64,000 bases of DNA from RI-153 sp963721725. GTDB taxonomy: Bacteria; Chloroflexota; Anaerolineae; Caldilineales; Caldilineaceae. The DNA is taken from the NCBI GenBank assembly GCA_963721725.1, contig CAVRLX010000015.1, positions 1 through 64,000 on the forward strand, given 5' to 3'. The notes beneath the pieces were generated by a model that made no database searches, was not told the origin of the DNA, and saw nothing but the letters and a program-made list of their open reading frames with translations. This document shows positions 45,358 to 55,014 of the stretch, piece after piece. Position numbers and translations under genes: made by a program. The number at the start of each line of letters is the position of its first letter. Position 1 is the first letter of the stretch.

Positions 45358-47250
45358 ATGTTTGCAAATGCCTGGATTATCTTTGTCTTTCCGGCGCTGG
45401 GCGCGCTGATCAACATGCTCATCGGTGACCGCCTGAGCAAACAGACCATCGGCTGGATCGCCACAGGTGCGGTGGCGTCGTCGTTCGCCGTCTCAGTAGT
45501 CCTCTTCTTTGGGCTGCTGGGTGTGGACGAACACAGCCGCTCGGTAATCGTGCCCATGTGGGATTGGATCACGATTGGCGGCTTCAACGTGGGCGCGGCC
45601 ATGCTGGTGGATACGCTCAGCGTGACCATGGCACTGGTGGTCACCGGGGTTGGCTCGCTGATCCACTTCTATGCTACCGGCTACATGCACGACGAACCGC
45701 GCTTTCAACGCTTTTTTGTCTATCTCAACTTCTTCGTGCTGGCGATGCTCATTCTGATCCTCAGCGATAACTTTTTGGGTATGTTTGTGGGCTGGGAAGG
45801 CGTGGGGCTGGCCTCCTATTTGTTGATCGGCTTCTGGTTCGAGACCTACGACGAGACCTATGGCTATTATGCCGATGCGGGTAAAAAGGCATTCTTGGTC
45901 AACCGAATTGGCGACTTTGGCATGATGTTGGCGATTATGGCGATCTGGACCACCCTGGGCACGCTACAATTTAATGAAGTGCTGGCAAATGTGGGCGCAA
46001 TTCCCCAGGCCACGCTTACCATTATTGGACTGCTATTGCTGTTGGCGGCCTCTGGCAAGAGCGCGCAACTGCCGCTCTATGTCTGGCTGCCGGATGCTAT
46101 GGCTGGCCCCACGCCGGTCTCGGCGCTGATCCATGCCGCGACAATGGTCACGGCCGGCATCTACATGATCGCCCGCACCCATGTCATCTGGGAAGCCGCC
46201 CCCATGGCTTCAAACACAGTGGCTTGGGTGGGCGCGCTGACCGCACTGCTGGGCGCAACCATTGCCCTGGTTCAGACCGATCTTAAGAAAATTCTGGCCT
46301 ATTCCACAATTTCGCAGCTTGGCTACATGATCTTGGGCGTCGGCGTGGGTGCCTATGCCTTTGGCATCTTTCATCTTGTCACCCATGCCTTTTTCAAAGC
46401 GCTGCTCTTCCTGGCGGCGGGCAACGTTATGCACGGGCTGGGCGGCGAATTGGATATTCGCAAGATGGGCAATCTGCGCGCCAAACTGCCCACGACCTAT
46501 AAACTTTTTGCCATCGGCGCGCTGGCCCTGGCTGGCTTCCCGCTGACATCGGGCTTTTTCTCCAAAGATGGCATCCTGCTCAACGTCTTTGAGCACAATC
46601 TGTTTTTGTATGCGATCGGCCTGTTTACAGCGTTGCTCACGGCGTTTTATAGCTTCCGCGCTGTCTTTATGGCCTTTTGGGGCAAAGCCCGTGATCATCA
46701 CGTCTTTGACCACGCCCACGAAAGCCCCAGTACCATGACCAACCCTCTCTGGGTGTTGGCTGGGCTGGCGCTGGTAGGTGGTGTGCTCAACCTGCCGCTG
46801 CTGCTTACGCTGGAACACTGGCTGGAGCCTGCCGTGGGCGCACAACGCTATCACCCCACTTTGGCTACCGAGCTTATCTTGCTCATTGTCAGCGCGGGGA
46901 TTGCTGTGGCCGGGATCGGGCTGGCCTATGCTCGCTATGTCCAAAACGCAGCCTGGGCCGTGCAGTTGACGGGTGCATTCAAACCGCTTGAGAGTGCGGC
47001 GCAGCACAAATGGTATGTAGACGAAGTCTATAACGCCTTAATCGTGCGCCCATTGGAATGGGTATCGGGCTGGTTCGCCACCGCCGTGGACAAGCGCACC
47101 ATCGACGGCGCTGTCAACCTGTTTGGGGAAGCCCATCTACTGCTGAGCAATGCTGTACGCCGCGTCCACAATGGCCTCGTCCCCACCTACGCGCTGAGCT
47201 TGTTTGTGGGCGTGGTGGTGGTGGTGGTCTACTTTGTGATGGCGATTTAA
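45358..47250 (+). CDS. nuoL: NADH-quinone oxidoreductase subunit L (copy 2)
   Basis: Distal antiporter-like subunit, 630 residues, normal length. Marks: FVGWEGVGLASYLLIGFWFE, GKSAQLPLYVWLPDAMAGPT, LKKILAYSTISQLGYMILG and THAFFKALLFLAAGNVMHGL, which then runs straight into GELDIRKMGNL without the His-rich loop of copy 1. The C-terminal lateral helix region ends VVVVVYFVMAI. The next gene starts 3 bp downstream. Confidence 0.96.
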   Translation: MFANAWIIFVFPALGALINMLIGDRLSKQTIGWIATGAVASSFAVSVVLFFGLLGVDEHSRSVIVPMWDWITIGGFNVGAAMLVDTLSVTMALVVTGVGSLIHFYATGYMHDEPRFQRFFVYLNFFVLAMLILILSDNFLGMFVGWEGVGLASYLLIGFWFETYDETYGYYADAGKKAFLVNRIGDFGMMLAIMAIWTTLGTLQFNEVLANVGAIPQATLTIIGLLLLLAASGKSAQLPLYVWLPDAMAGPTPVSALIHAATMVTAGIYMIARTHVIWEAAPMASNTVAWVGALTALLGATIALVQTDLKKILAYSTISQLGYMILGVGVGAYAFGIFHLVTHAFFKALLFLAAGNVMHGLGGELDIRKMGNLRAKLPTTYKLFAIGALALAGFPLTSGFFSKDGILLNVFEHNLFLYAIGLFTALLTAFYSFRAVFMAFWGKARDHHVFDHAHESPSTMTNPLWVLAGLALVGGVLNLPLLLTLEHWLEPAVGAQRYHPTLATELILLIVSAGIAVAGIGLAYARYVQNAAWAVQLTGAFKPLESAAQHKWYVDEVYNALIVRPLEWVSGWFATAVDKRTIDGAVNLFGEAHLLLSNAVRRVHNGLVPTYALSLFVGVVVVVVYFVMAI

Positions 47251-47252
47251 AA

Positions 47253-47483
47253 ATGGCCTACGATCTAACCGTTGAGGAACTCAGGCAGCGTCTGGGGCCG
47301 GTGGATGAGCTACAGATTCGCCTGCTCATGCGTCTGCCACCAGGGAGACGTGTTCGCACTATGTTGAACGTGCAGAACGTGCTGATCATGACTTGGCAAA
47401 GACGCCTGCGCCAGACCCATCCAGAGCTAAGCGATCTTGAACGCTGTCAACTGATGTTTGAGAGACTCTATCAGAATGGATAG
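47253..47483 (+). CDS. Small helical protein preceding a nucleotidyltransferase gene
   Basis: 76 residues, helical and basic, with LGPVDELQIRLLMRLPPGRR and THPELSDLERCQLMFERL. The second half resembles small proteins I recall just upstream of nucleotidyltransferase genes in Chloroflexota and Cyanobacteria. It starts 3 bp after nuoL and overlaps the next gene by 8 bp. Possible antitoxin or cofactor of that enzyme (inference from position). Confidence 0.6.
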   Translation: MAYDLTVEELRQRLGPVDELQIRLLMRLPPGRRVRTMLNVQNVLIMTWQRRLRQTHPELSDLERCQLMFERLYQNG

Positions 47484-48105
47484 ACCTGATTTAGATTTCT
47501 ACTTCGATATTCTGCACACCCTCGAAGCCATCGATATTCCCTACGTCATCATTGGTGCATTCGCTGGCGCTGAGTATGGGATTACACGGGCAACCTACGA
47601 TGTAGATATTGTTGTCGATCTAAAAGAGCAAAAAATCGATGCGTTAGCGGCTGCGTATCCTTCGCCCCGTTACTATGCAGACCCGGAGCAAATGAGAAGT
47701 TCGATTCAAATGGGAATTCTCTTTAATATCATTGACAGCAGTGTAGGGCGCAAGGCGGATCTGATCCCGTTGACAATGAAACCCGGATACGACTTCGCTT
47801 TACACAATCGGATCCGCAGAAGTCTTGCCTCTACCGAAAGCGAATCTTTCCAGGCATGGTTTGCAAAACCTGAAGATGTCATTGTGGGCAAACTCATGGC
47901 CTGGAACGAATCTCGCAGCTATCGCCATGAAACCGATATCCGTGATATTTTGCGAGCGATGATGCAAGGCGAGGATGTCGAATTATCTGCGTCATTCGAC
48001 GTTTTTTACATCGACCGCTGGGCGCGCCGTATCAGCGAAGATGCCGCTGATTTCTGGCAAAAACTAAAACAGGCTACCCAATTTAAGCCATCCGAGGACC
48101 TGTAA
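47476..48105 (+). CDS. Nucleotidyltransferase-fold protein (AbiEii/MNT-like)
   Basis: 209 residues from the ATG at 47476. The N-terminal nucleotidyltransferase core reads IPYVIIGAFAGAEYGITRAT followed by YDVDIVVDL, giving the paired Asp of the metal site. A further Asp occurs in RKADLIPL. The C-terminal part is helical with KPEDVIVGKLMAW and a DIRDILRAM motif, typical of AbiEii/DUF6036-like proteins. Homologues are often toxins or innate-immunity NTases. The pair is inserted between nuoL and nuoM, and nuoM starts 4 bp after it, so all are co-transcribed. The usual GG of the fold is GA here. Confidence 0.78.
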   Translation: MDRPDLDFYFDILHTLEAIDIPYVIIGAFAGAEYGITRATYDVDIVVDLKEQKIDALAAAYPSPRYYADPEQMRSSIQMGILFNIIDSSVGRKADLIPLTMKPGYDFALHNRIRRSLASTESESFQAWFAKPEDVIVGKLMAWNESRSYRHETDIRDILRAMMQGEDVELSASFDVFYIDRWARRISEDAADFWQKLKQATQFKPSEDL

Positions 48106-48109
48106 CACA

Positions 48110-49664
48110 ATGAACTATTTACTTTCGATTATCACCTTTCTGCCCCTGCTAGGGGCGGTCATTGTTCTCTTTCTGCCGGGCGACGGCCTAAAAAAAACCT
48201 TTGCGTTGCTGGCTACCGTCGTTACTTTTGGGGTCAGCTTGCTATTGCTGACCGGCTGGCAAGAGGGCGCGGCCATGCAGTTTGTGGAAGAGTTCGCCTG
48301 GATGCCGCACTTCGACATCTACTATCGCCTGGGCGTGGACGGCATCAGCCTGTGGCTGGTGTTGTTGACCACTTTCCTCATGATCATTGCCGTGGCCTTT
48401 TCAAACCAGCACGTGCGCGAAAACGTGGGCGGCTACATGGCCCTCATGCTTATGATGGAGACCGCCTGTATCGGCGTCTTTTTGGCGCTGGATCTGGTGC
48501 TTTTCTACGTCTTCTGGGAATTCAGCCTGATCCCTATGTACTTCCTTATCGGCAAATGGGGCGGCCAAAACCGCGTCTGATGCGGCGCTCAAGTTTTTCA
48601 TCTACACCCTGGCTGGCTCAGCGCTGATGCTGGTGGCAATTCTGGCGCTCTACTTCCAGACTGGCAGCTTTAATGTGTTGGAATTGCCCGAACTGGCAAC
48701 CACGATTCCCGATCGGCTGCAACAGGCGGCTTTCCTGGCTTTTGCCCTGGCCTTTGCCATTAAAGTGCCGCTCTTCCCTTTCCACACTTGGCTGCCCGAT
48801 GCCCATGTCCAGGCTCCCACGGCTGGCTCGATTCTGCTGGCTGGTGTGCTGCTCAAATTAGGGTCGTATGGCTTTGTACGCTTCGCCCTGCCCATCTTCC
48901 CCGAAGCCAGCGCCAGCTATGCACCGCTCTTTTCCGTGCTGGCTGTCATCGGCATCATCTACGGCGCGCTGGTAGCGCTGGTACAGCGAGACATCAAATC
49001 TCTTGTCGCCTATAGCTCGGTGGCCCACATGGGCTTTGTGATACTGGGGATCTTCGCTCTCAACCAACAGGGCGTCAGCGGAGCCGTCTTACAGATGGTC
49101 AACCACGGGCTAAGCACAGGCGCGCTCTTCCTGATGGTGGGCATGCTCTACGAACGCCGCCACACGCGCGATCTGGCTGACTTTGGCGGACTGTGGAAAA
49201 GCATCCCTATTTTCAGCTTCTTCCTTTTGGTGGTCGCCATGAGCAGCGCCGGCCTTCCCGGTCTCAATGGCTTCGTGGGCGAGTTCACGATTCTGCTGGG
49301 AGCCTTTGCCAGTAATCCCTTCTTTGCCGTCATCGGCACGATCGGAATCATCCTGGCGGCGTGGTATTTGCTCACCGCCTTCCGCGCTGTGGCGCAAGGT
49401 CCGCTCACCAATCCGGCCAACGAAAAGGGCGTGCTGCCCGATCTCAACCGGGGCGAGTTGATGATGCTTGTGCCGATGGTGCTGCTCTTCTTTGCCATTG
49501 GTCTCTTCCCCAACCTATTTTTGGGCAAGATCAACACCTCGGTGGCTGCGCTGAACGGCGTGATTGACGCCACGCCCATTGTCCAGGCCGCGGAGCATGA
49601 AGACGCACCCGCCGCTGACGATGCCCACGAAACCGAAGAAGCCGCCCCCGAAACCGGCCATTAA
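48110..49664 (+). CDS. nuoM: NADH-quinone oxidoreductase subunit M (copy 2, one frameshift)
   Basis: Antiporter-like subunit, about 518 residues. Marks: LGVDGISLWLVLLTTFL, FYVFWEFSLIPMYFLIGKWGG (key Glu), FPFHTWLPDAHVQAPTAGSI and IKSLVAYSSVAHMGFVILG. The frame breaks near 48578, where KWGGQNRV meets DAALKFFIYTLAGSALML. The length is one base over a multiple of three, so one extra base is likely. The C-terminus is unusually acidic and His-containing (EHEDAPAADDAHETEE). Confidence 0.93.
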
Positions 49665-49693
49665 TCGCCGATCACGATTTGGAGCATTGACGA

Positions 49694-51139
49694 ATGGAAC
49701 TTTCACTTTCTGCCCTGACGGAAAACTGGACTGTCTTGTTACCCGAAATTTTGTTGACCATTGCAGTCATGGTTGTCATGACAGCAGACGTTCTGCCCGG
49801 CCAGCGTGGACGCCGTTTTCTGGTTCCGATTTCGCTGATCAGCGTGTTGCTTGCCATCGGCGCCAGCCTTTATGTGTGGACCCAACCCGCCGCCATCTAT
49901 CTGGGCGGGGCCACCTCGGACCGCTTTTCCCTGGGCGTGCGCTTGATTGTGCTGATTGCCACTGGCTTTGGCATTCTGCTCAGCAGCGGGTATGTCGATC
50001 GCATTACCAAACATACGGGCGAATACTATTCGCTGCTTTTGCTGGCCTCCATCGGCATGATGCTCATGGGCAGCGCCATTGATCTAATTGTGATCTTCAT
50101 TGCGCTGGAGATCTTCTCGCTGGCGCTTTACATTCTCAGCGGCTTCTCGCGCGAGAACCCACGCAGCAGCGAAGCCGGCATGAAATACTTCTTGCTCGGC
50201 GCATTTGCCAGCAGCTTTTTCGTCTATGGCATGGCCCTGATCTACGGGGCGGGCGGCAGCACCAATCTGCGGGTGCTGGCCGAATCACTGGCTTCCCCAG
50301 CGGCCAATCTCACCCTGCTCTTTCCGGGCATAGCCCTGCTTATTGTGGGATTTGGCTTCAAAGTCAGCCTAGTCCCCTTTCACATGTGGACGCCGGATGT
50401 CTATCAGGGCGCACCCACGCCCATCACCGCCTTTATGAGTGTGGGCACAAAAGCCGCTGCCTTTGCTGCGTTTATTCGTGTAATGACCGAAGCGCTGAGT
50501 GGTCAACAGGAAACTTGGGGCTGGATGTTGGCTGCGCTGGCAATCGTAACCATGACCGTGGGCAACTTGGCCGCGCTGCGCCAGACCAGCGTCAAGCGCA
50601 TGTTGGCCTATTCCAGCGTGGCCCACGCTGGCTATCTGCTTGTGGCGTTGGTTCCAGGCAACGCTGAGGGCGCTGGAGCGGCGCTCTTCTATCTGTTCTC
50701 GTATGCCTTTATGAATATCGGGGCTTTTGCCGTGGCGATTGGCCTGGAGCGCGCCGCCGAAGGCGATATCGAGCAAGGGTTCTTTAACGGTGCGGGGAGC
50801 CGCTGGCCGTCGTTGGCCCTGGCAATGGCGATCTTCATGCTCAGCCTGGCCGGGATTCCGCCACTGGCCGGCTTCTTTGGCAAGCTTTTTGTCTTCAAAG
50901 CCGCCGTGGATCAGGGCTGGAATTGGCTGGTCGTGGCCGGTGTGATCAACAGTGCCATCAGTGCCTATTACTATCTGCGTATTGTCGTCGCCATGTACTT
51001 TGGTGACGGCGAACAGATCAGCGAGCGCACTTCATGGATGGGCCTTAACGTCAGTGTTGCCATTGCGGCCATCGCCACCGTCGCTATCGGCCTCTACCCC
51101 ACCTTCTGGACCAATCTGCTCATGGGCGTGGGTGTGTAA
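49694..51139 (+). CDS. nuoN: NADH-quinone oxidoreductase subunit N (copy 2)
   Basis: Antiporter-like subunit of 481 residues. Marks: LIVIFIALEIFSLALYILSG, GFKVSLVPFHMWTPDVYQGAP and VKRMLAYSSVAHAGYLLVA. Last gene of the complete operon, 29 bp after nuoM and followed by a strong terminator. Confidence 0.95.
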   Translation: MELSLSALTENWTVLLPEILLTIAVMVVMTADVLPGQRGRRFLVPISLISVLLAIGASLYVWTQPAAIYLGGATSDRFSLGVRLIVLIATGFGILLSSGYVDRITKHTGEYYSLLLLASIGMMLMGSAIDLIVIFIALEIFSLALYILSGFSRENPRSSEAGMKYFLLGAFASSFFVYGMALIYGAGGSTNLRVLAESLASPAANLTLLFPGIALLIVGFGFKVSLVPFHMWTPDVYQGAPTPITAFMSVGTKAAAFAAFIRVMTEALSGQQETWGWMLAALAIVTMTVGNLAALRQTSVKRMLAYSSVAHAGYLLVALVPGNAEGAGAALFYLFSYAFMNIGAFAVAIGLERAAEGDIEQGFFNGAGSRWPSLALAMAIFMLSLAGIPPLAGFFGKLFVFKAAVDQGWNWLVVAGVINSAISAYYYLRIVVAMYFGDGEQISERTSWMGLNVSVAIAAIATVAIGLYPTFWTNLLMGVGV

Positions 51140-51154
51140 TCGCTCTTTGGCTAA

Positions 51155-51209
51155 AATAAAAAAGGGAGGGGTGACAAATTCAAAATCTTGTCACCCCTCC
51201 CTTTTTTAT
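51155..51209. terminator. Bidirectional rho-independent terminator
   Basis: AAAAAAGGGAGGGGTGACAA pairs with TTGTCACCCCTCCCTTTTTT around an 11-base loop. It ends the nuo operon and may also act on the convergent ppk transcript. Confidence 0.93.
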
Positions 51210-51241
51210 AGAGTCCATGCCCGAGTTTATATCTAGCTTAC

Positions 51242-51338
51242 AGATAACGATACAGGTGTAGGATACGACGCGCTCGCCACACACGCGTTTCACAACCGTT
51301 CTCCTCCTGGCGAGTGCATCGCACCTAAATCAGTTACC
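51242..51338. repeat. GGTGCGACG inverted repeat family 2, copy 3 (degenerate)
   Basis: GATACGACGCGCTCGCCAC on the left and TGGCGAGTGCATCGCACC on the right, with AAATCAGTTAC after it as in copy 2. It lies between nuoN and ppk. Just downstream CAGGTTTCTAAACCTG resembles family 3. Confidence 0.65.
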
Positions 51339-51353
51339 TTACAGGTCAGGTTT

Positions 51354-53603
51354 CTAAACCTGCCCGCTGCTCAAAACTGTCAGATCCATCAGCGTTTTGT
51401 GTGTGCCCAGAGCGGCAGGGCCTTCAGCGTCTGCCACCCAGCGGCGGCGCCGATAGCGGCCATCGGGCATCATCTTCCAGGCTTGGCGCTGGTCCTGCAA
51501 GCAGATATCCAAAATGATTTGCAACTGGCGCTGTAAGTTGACATCTTCAATCGGTGTAATCGCCTCGACGCGAGCACTGAGATTGCGCATCATCCAGTCG
51601 GCGCTGCCGATGAAATAGAGCGGATCACCATTGTTTTCAAAGTAGAAGATGCGATGATGTTCCAGATTGCGACCGATGATGCTGATCACTTCAATGTTAT
51701 CGCTGATCCCCGGCAGGCCAGGCCGAATCCGACAGTTGCCGCGCACAATCAGCGAAATTTGCACCCCTGCTTGGCTGGCTTCATAAAGTTTACGCACCAA
51801 TTCTGGGTCATCAAGGCCATTCATCTTTGCCACGATGCGCGCCGGGCGACCCGCCAACGAATGGCTGATCTCACTGTCGATCATCTCCAAAAAGCGGCGA
51901 CGCATGGTCACCGGAGCTACAAGCAGTTTGCGATAATGCTGTTGGCGGCTATACCCCGTGAGAAAGTTAAACAGATCCATTAGATCCGCGCCGATCTCCG
52001 GGCGGCAGGTAAACAACCCCAGATCGGTATAAAGACCGGCGGTTTTGGGGTTATAGTTGCCTGTGCCAATATGAGCATAGGCGCGCAGTCCATCTTCTTC
52101 CTCGCGCACCACCAACGTAGTTTTGGTGTGGGTTTTCAGGCCCACCAATCCATAGGCCACATGCACGCCAGCATCTTCCAATGTGCGTGCCCATTCAATG
52201 TTACGCTCCTCATCAAAGCGGGCTTTTAGCTCCACCAGGGCCGCCACCTGTTTACCCCGTTCGGCGGCGGCGATGAGCGCTTTAACCACGGGCGAATCGG
52301 CGCTGGTGCGATACAGCGTCTGTTTAATTGCCAACACTTGTGGATCACGGGCGGCGGCTTCTACAAAGGTTTGCGTGCTGGCCGCGAAGCTGTGATAGGG
52401 GTGATGCACCAAGATATCGCCCTTGCGGATGATGCTAAACACATCGGCCGGGCGCGATTTGCGCGTAAGGCTTGCAAAAGCCGGGTGAACTTGGGGCGTC
52501 CACGGCTCGAATTTAAGATGGGGCAAGTTCACATCGGCCAGGGGGAAGAGATCGGCCAGCCCCAGCGGACCACGCACAGCGTAGATATCGGTCTGTTGCA
52601 ACCCCATTTCGTTGCTCAACATCTGGCGGATGTGGGTGGGCATGGTGTCCACCACTTCCAATCGCACAATCGGCGCGAAACGGCGCTCACGCAGTTCTTC
52701 GCTGATCATCTCCAACAGATCGTCGGCCTCTTCCTCGTTACGGGCCATGTCGGCGTTGCGCGTGACGCGGAAAGGATGGGCAGCCACAATTTCCATGCCG
52801 TCAAAGAGCACGTCCAAATTGTGAATGATGATCTGCTCTAGCGGTACAAACTCAAACTGTTCGCCAATCGAGACCCAGCGCGCCCGGTTGGGGGGCACTT
52901 TCAGCCGCGCGAAATGGGTCTCTTCGCTAATTGGATCGCGCATTTCCACAGCCAAATTGAGGCTCAAATTGCTGATGAACGGGAAGGGGTGACCGGGGTC
53001 CACCGCCAGCGGCGTCAAAATCGGGTAGATCTCGCGCAGAAAGAAGGATTGCAAATGGGCCTGCTGTTCTTGGCTAATCTCGTCATAATCACACAGCCGC
53101 ATCCCCTCCTTGCGCAGTGCCGGTAAAATCTGATCAAGCAGACATTCACTCTGGCAGCGCACTACATGATGCACTGCTTGGGCAATCAAGCGGATCTGAA
53201 GATCGGGGGTTGCACCGTGTAAGGTCAGGTTGGCAATGCCAGCGGCCTGTTGTCGCTTTAGCCCGCCCACCCGTTTGCGAAAGAATTCGTCCAGATTGCT
53301 GGCCGTAATCGCCAAAAATTTTAGCCGTTCCAATAAAGGATTGCGTTCGTCCAGCGCTTCGTAGAGCACGCGCCAGTTGAAATCCAGCCAGCTTAGCTCA
53401 CGATTATAGACCTGATGCGAATGGCTTAAATCGTCTAAGGAGAGAGTGGTGCTGTCCACATCGGGGACATAGCCGATCACAGGCGGCATAATCGAATAAT
53501 CAGACTCACCCAAGTCCTGGTCCACGAGTTCACACGAAAGCACCTGTTCTAGCGTGGGTGAATTTTTCTTGTCTTCGTCTAATTGGTAATAATAAGAGGC
53601 CAT
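51354..53603 (-). CDS. ppk1: Polyphosphate kinase 1
   Basis: Reversibly polymerises the gamma-phosphate of ATP into polyphosphate; membrane-associated. 749 residues from the ATG at 53603 (AGGGAAAAGG upstream). Longer frames add low-quality sequence. Family marks: NRELSWLDFNWRVLYEA, ITASNLDEFFRKRVGGL, PYHSFAASTQTFVEAAARDP, and the autophosphorylated His in AYAHIGTGNYNPKTA, followed by LFNFLTGYS and the second active-site region RGNCRIRPGLPG. The N-terminus carries a ~45-residue acidic extension before the catalytic body. Polyphosphate storage fits an activated-sludge filament (inference). Confidence 0.96.
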   Translation of the reverse strand: MASYYYQLDEDKKNSPTLEQVLSCELVDQDLGESDYSIMPPVIGYVPDVDSTTLSLDDLSHSHQVYNRELSWLDFNWRVLYEALDERNPLLERLKFLAITASNLDEFFRKRVGGLKRQQAAGIANLTLHGATPDLQIRLIAQAVHHVVRCQSECLLDQILPALRKEGMRLCDYDEISQEQQAHLQSFFLREIYPILTPLAVDPGHPFPFISNLSLNLAVEMRDPISEETHFARLKVPPNRARWVSIGEQFEFVPLEQIIIHNLDVLFDGMEIVAAHPFRVTRNADMARNEEEADDLLEMISEELRERRFAPIVRLEVVDTMPTHIRQMLSNEMGLQQTDIYAVRGPLGLADLFPLADVNLPHLKFEPWTPQVHPAFASLTRKSRPADVFSIIRKGDILVHHPYHSFAASTQTFVEAAARDPQVLAIKQTLYRTSADSPVVKALIAAAERGKQVAALVELKARFDEERNIEWARTLEDAGVHVAYGLVGLKTHTKTTLVVREEEDGLRAYAHIGTGNYNPKTAGLYTDLGLFTCRPEIGADLMDLFNFLTGYSRQQHYRKLLVAPVTMRRRFLEMIDSEISHSLAGRPARIVAKMNGLDDPELVRKLYEASQAGVQISLIVRGNCRIRPGLPGISDNIEVISIIGRNLEHHRIFYFENNGDPLYFIGSADWMMRNLSARVEAITPIEDVNLQRQLQIILDICLQDQRQAWKMMPDGRYRRRRWVADAEGPAALGTHKTLMDLTVLSSGQV

Positions 53604-53751
53604 ACCTTTTCCCTTGTGGTTCAATCTGGCACTGCCCAGTACTTTTGATACGCAATCCGACAGCTCGTCTGGTAAGATTGCGCCTATTGTAGAGAAATAA
53701 AATAATTTTGTCGAGTATATTTCAATATACCCCATTCACAGGGAGCGGAAT

Positions 53752-54846
53752 GTGTCCGAATCTATATCGACGATGGTGCAGTTCTTGCCCTTTCTGCTCG
53801 TCACATGGCTGGCGAATCTGGCCGATGCAGCCCCCGCCGGGAGTTCTCGCCGTGCCCGCCTTGCGCGCCTCACCTATCTACTGGTGGCGCTTTTTTACAC
53901 GCTATTGCTGGCAATAGGGCTAACCTTTTGGGTGGCCGGACAATTTTCGGTCTCGGCAGATCGGCTGCGCCTGCTGCAAACCGATGTGAGCGCCCCGCTC
54001 GATCCGCAACTCCTCACGCGCATCATCGCCACGCTGCCCCGCATTGGGGCGGGTCTTGCCAGCAGCGCGTTCCTGGGACTGCTTTTGCTATTGCCACGGG
54101 TGCGTCGAGGAATTGCGCGTCTGTTGCCGTTGGACCCAGAACGCACGGTACATGGGTTGGCCCTGGCCTTCACAGGGCTGGTCATCGTTAATATGGCGGT
54201 TGTGCTGAGCATCGGCCTGGGCACGCTCACCGATCTGGCGCTGGCCCGCAGCGACGAAATGGCGACGGCCCTACAAAGGCCAGGGCTGATCCTGGGGCTG
54301 TGGATGCAGCAACTTGTAACAGCCCTGTGGGCGCTCATCGGCGTGGGCTGGTGGCTGCGCCGTTCGCTGGGGGCAGCGTTCATGCGTCTGGGCATTGTCT
54401 GGCCCAGCCCCCTGGAAATGCTGGCGGGCGTAGGCGGCGGGTTGACGGCATTGGTGGTTACCGGTGTGTTGGGCGGGCTGGCCTCGGGTCTGGGCATCGG
54501 CCTTGATCCCGATGTACAGTCATTAAACGATGTGCTCATCGGCCCGCTTTTTACCTCGCTACCGGGGATTTTGACGATCGGACTGGCGGCAGCCCTGGGC
54601 GAAGAAACCCTCTTTCGCGGCGCACTCCAACCCCGCTTTGGCCTTTGGATCACCACGCTCCTCTTTGCCGTCACGCATAGCAACTATGGCCTCTCGCTCT
54701 CCACCCTTTTTGTCTTTGGCGCCGGGCTGATTTTCGCCCTCTTGCGTGCGCGCTTCAACACCACCACCGCCATGATCGGCCATGCCACCTATAACACATC
54801 GCTAGGATTGCTGGCCTTGCTCGCCTCACACGTCATGGGAAGTTGA
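53752..54846 (+). CDS. CPBP-family intramembrane metalloprotease
   Basis: 364 residues with about eight membrane helices, starting at a GTG (53752) after AGGGAGCGG. The CPBP (CAAX protease/bacteriocin-processing) motifs sit at the C-terminus: GEETLFRGALQPRFG (paired Glu and Arg), FAVTHSNYG (His) and IGHATYNTSLG (His/Asn). It is divergent from ppk1 with a 148-bp gap. The natural substrate is unknown; homologues process prenylated or peptide substrates or release anti-sigma factors. Confidence 0.9.
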   Translation: MSESISTMVQFLPFLLVTWLANLADAAPAGSSRRARLARLTYLLVALFYTLLLAIGLTFWVAGQFSVSADRLRLLQTDVSAPLDPQLLTRIIATLPRIGAGLASSAFLGLLLLLPRVRRGIARLLPLDPERTVHGLALAFTGLVIVNMAVVLSIGLGTLTDLALARSDEMATALQRPGLILGLWMQQLVTALWALIGVGWWLRRSLGAAFMRLGIVWPSPLEMLAGVGGGLTALVVTGVLGGLASGLGIGLDPDVQSLNDVLIGPLFTSLPGILTIGLAAALGEETLFRGALQPRFGLWITTLLFAVTHSNYGLSLSTLFVFGAGLIFALLRARFNTTTAMIGHATYNTSLGLLALLASHVMGS

Positions 54847-54954
54847 ATCCCATATCCTGTCTATACCCTGCCTATACCTCTTCAAAGGAAAAGTCCCTAG
54901 CTTTTTGGATCTTGAATCCTTTCCCGACCTATGATAGGCTACCCCAAAAGGCTT

Positions 54955-54974
54955 TATCGGTTTAGTAAACCGAT
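54955..54974. promoter_or_regulatory. Palindrome upstream of the MFS transporter gene
   Basis: ATCGGTTT-AGT-AAACCGAT is a perfect 8-bp inverted repeat about 40 bases before the MFS start. Its size and position fit a repressor operator, but a transcript hairpin is possible. Confidence 0.45.
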
Positions 54975-55014
54975 TTTGAACGTATCGATCTTTTAGACAA
55001 GTGGGGACTTTCCT

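Noticed and set aside
46210..47007. Minus-strand frame opposite nuoL copy 2
   Set aside because: Mirror of conserved codons; composition unlike a protein.
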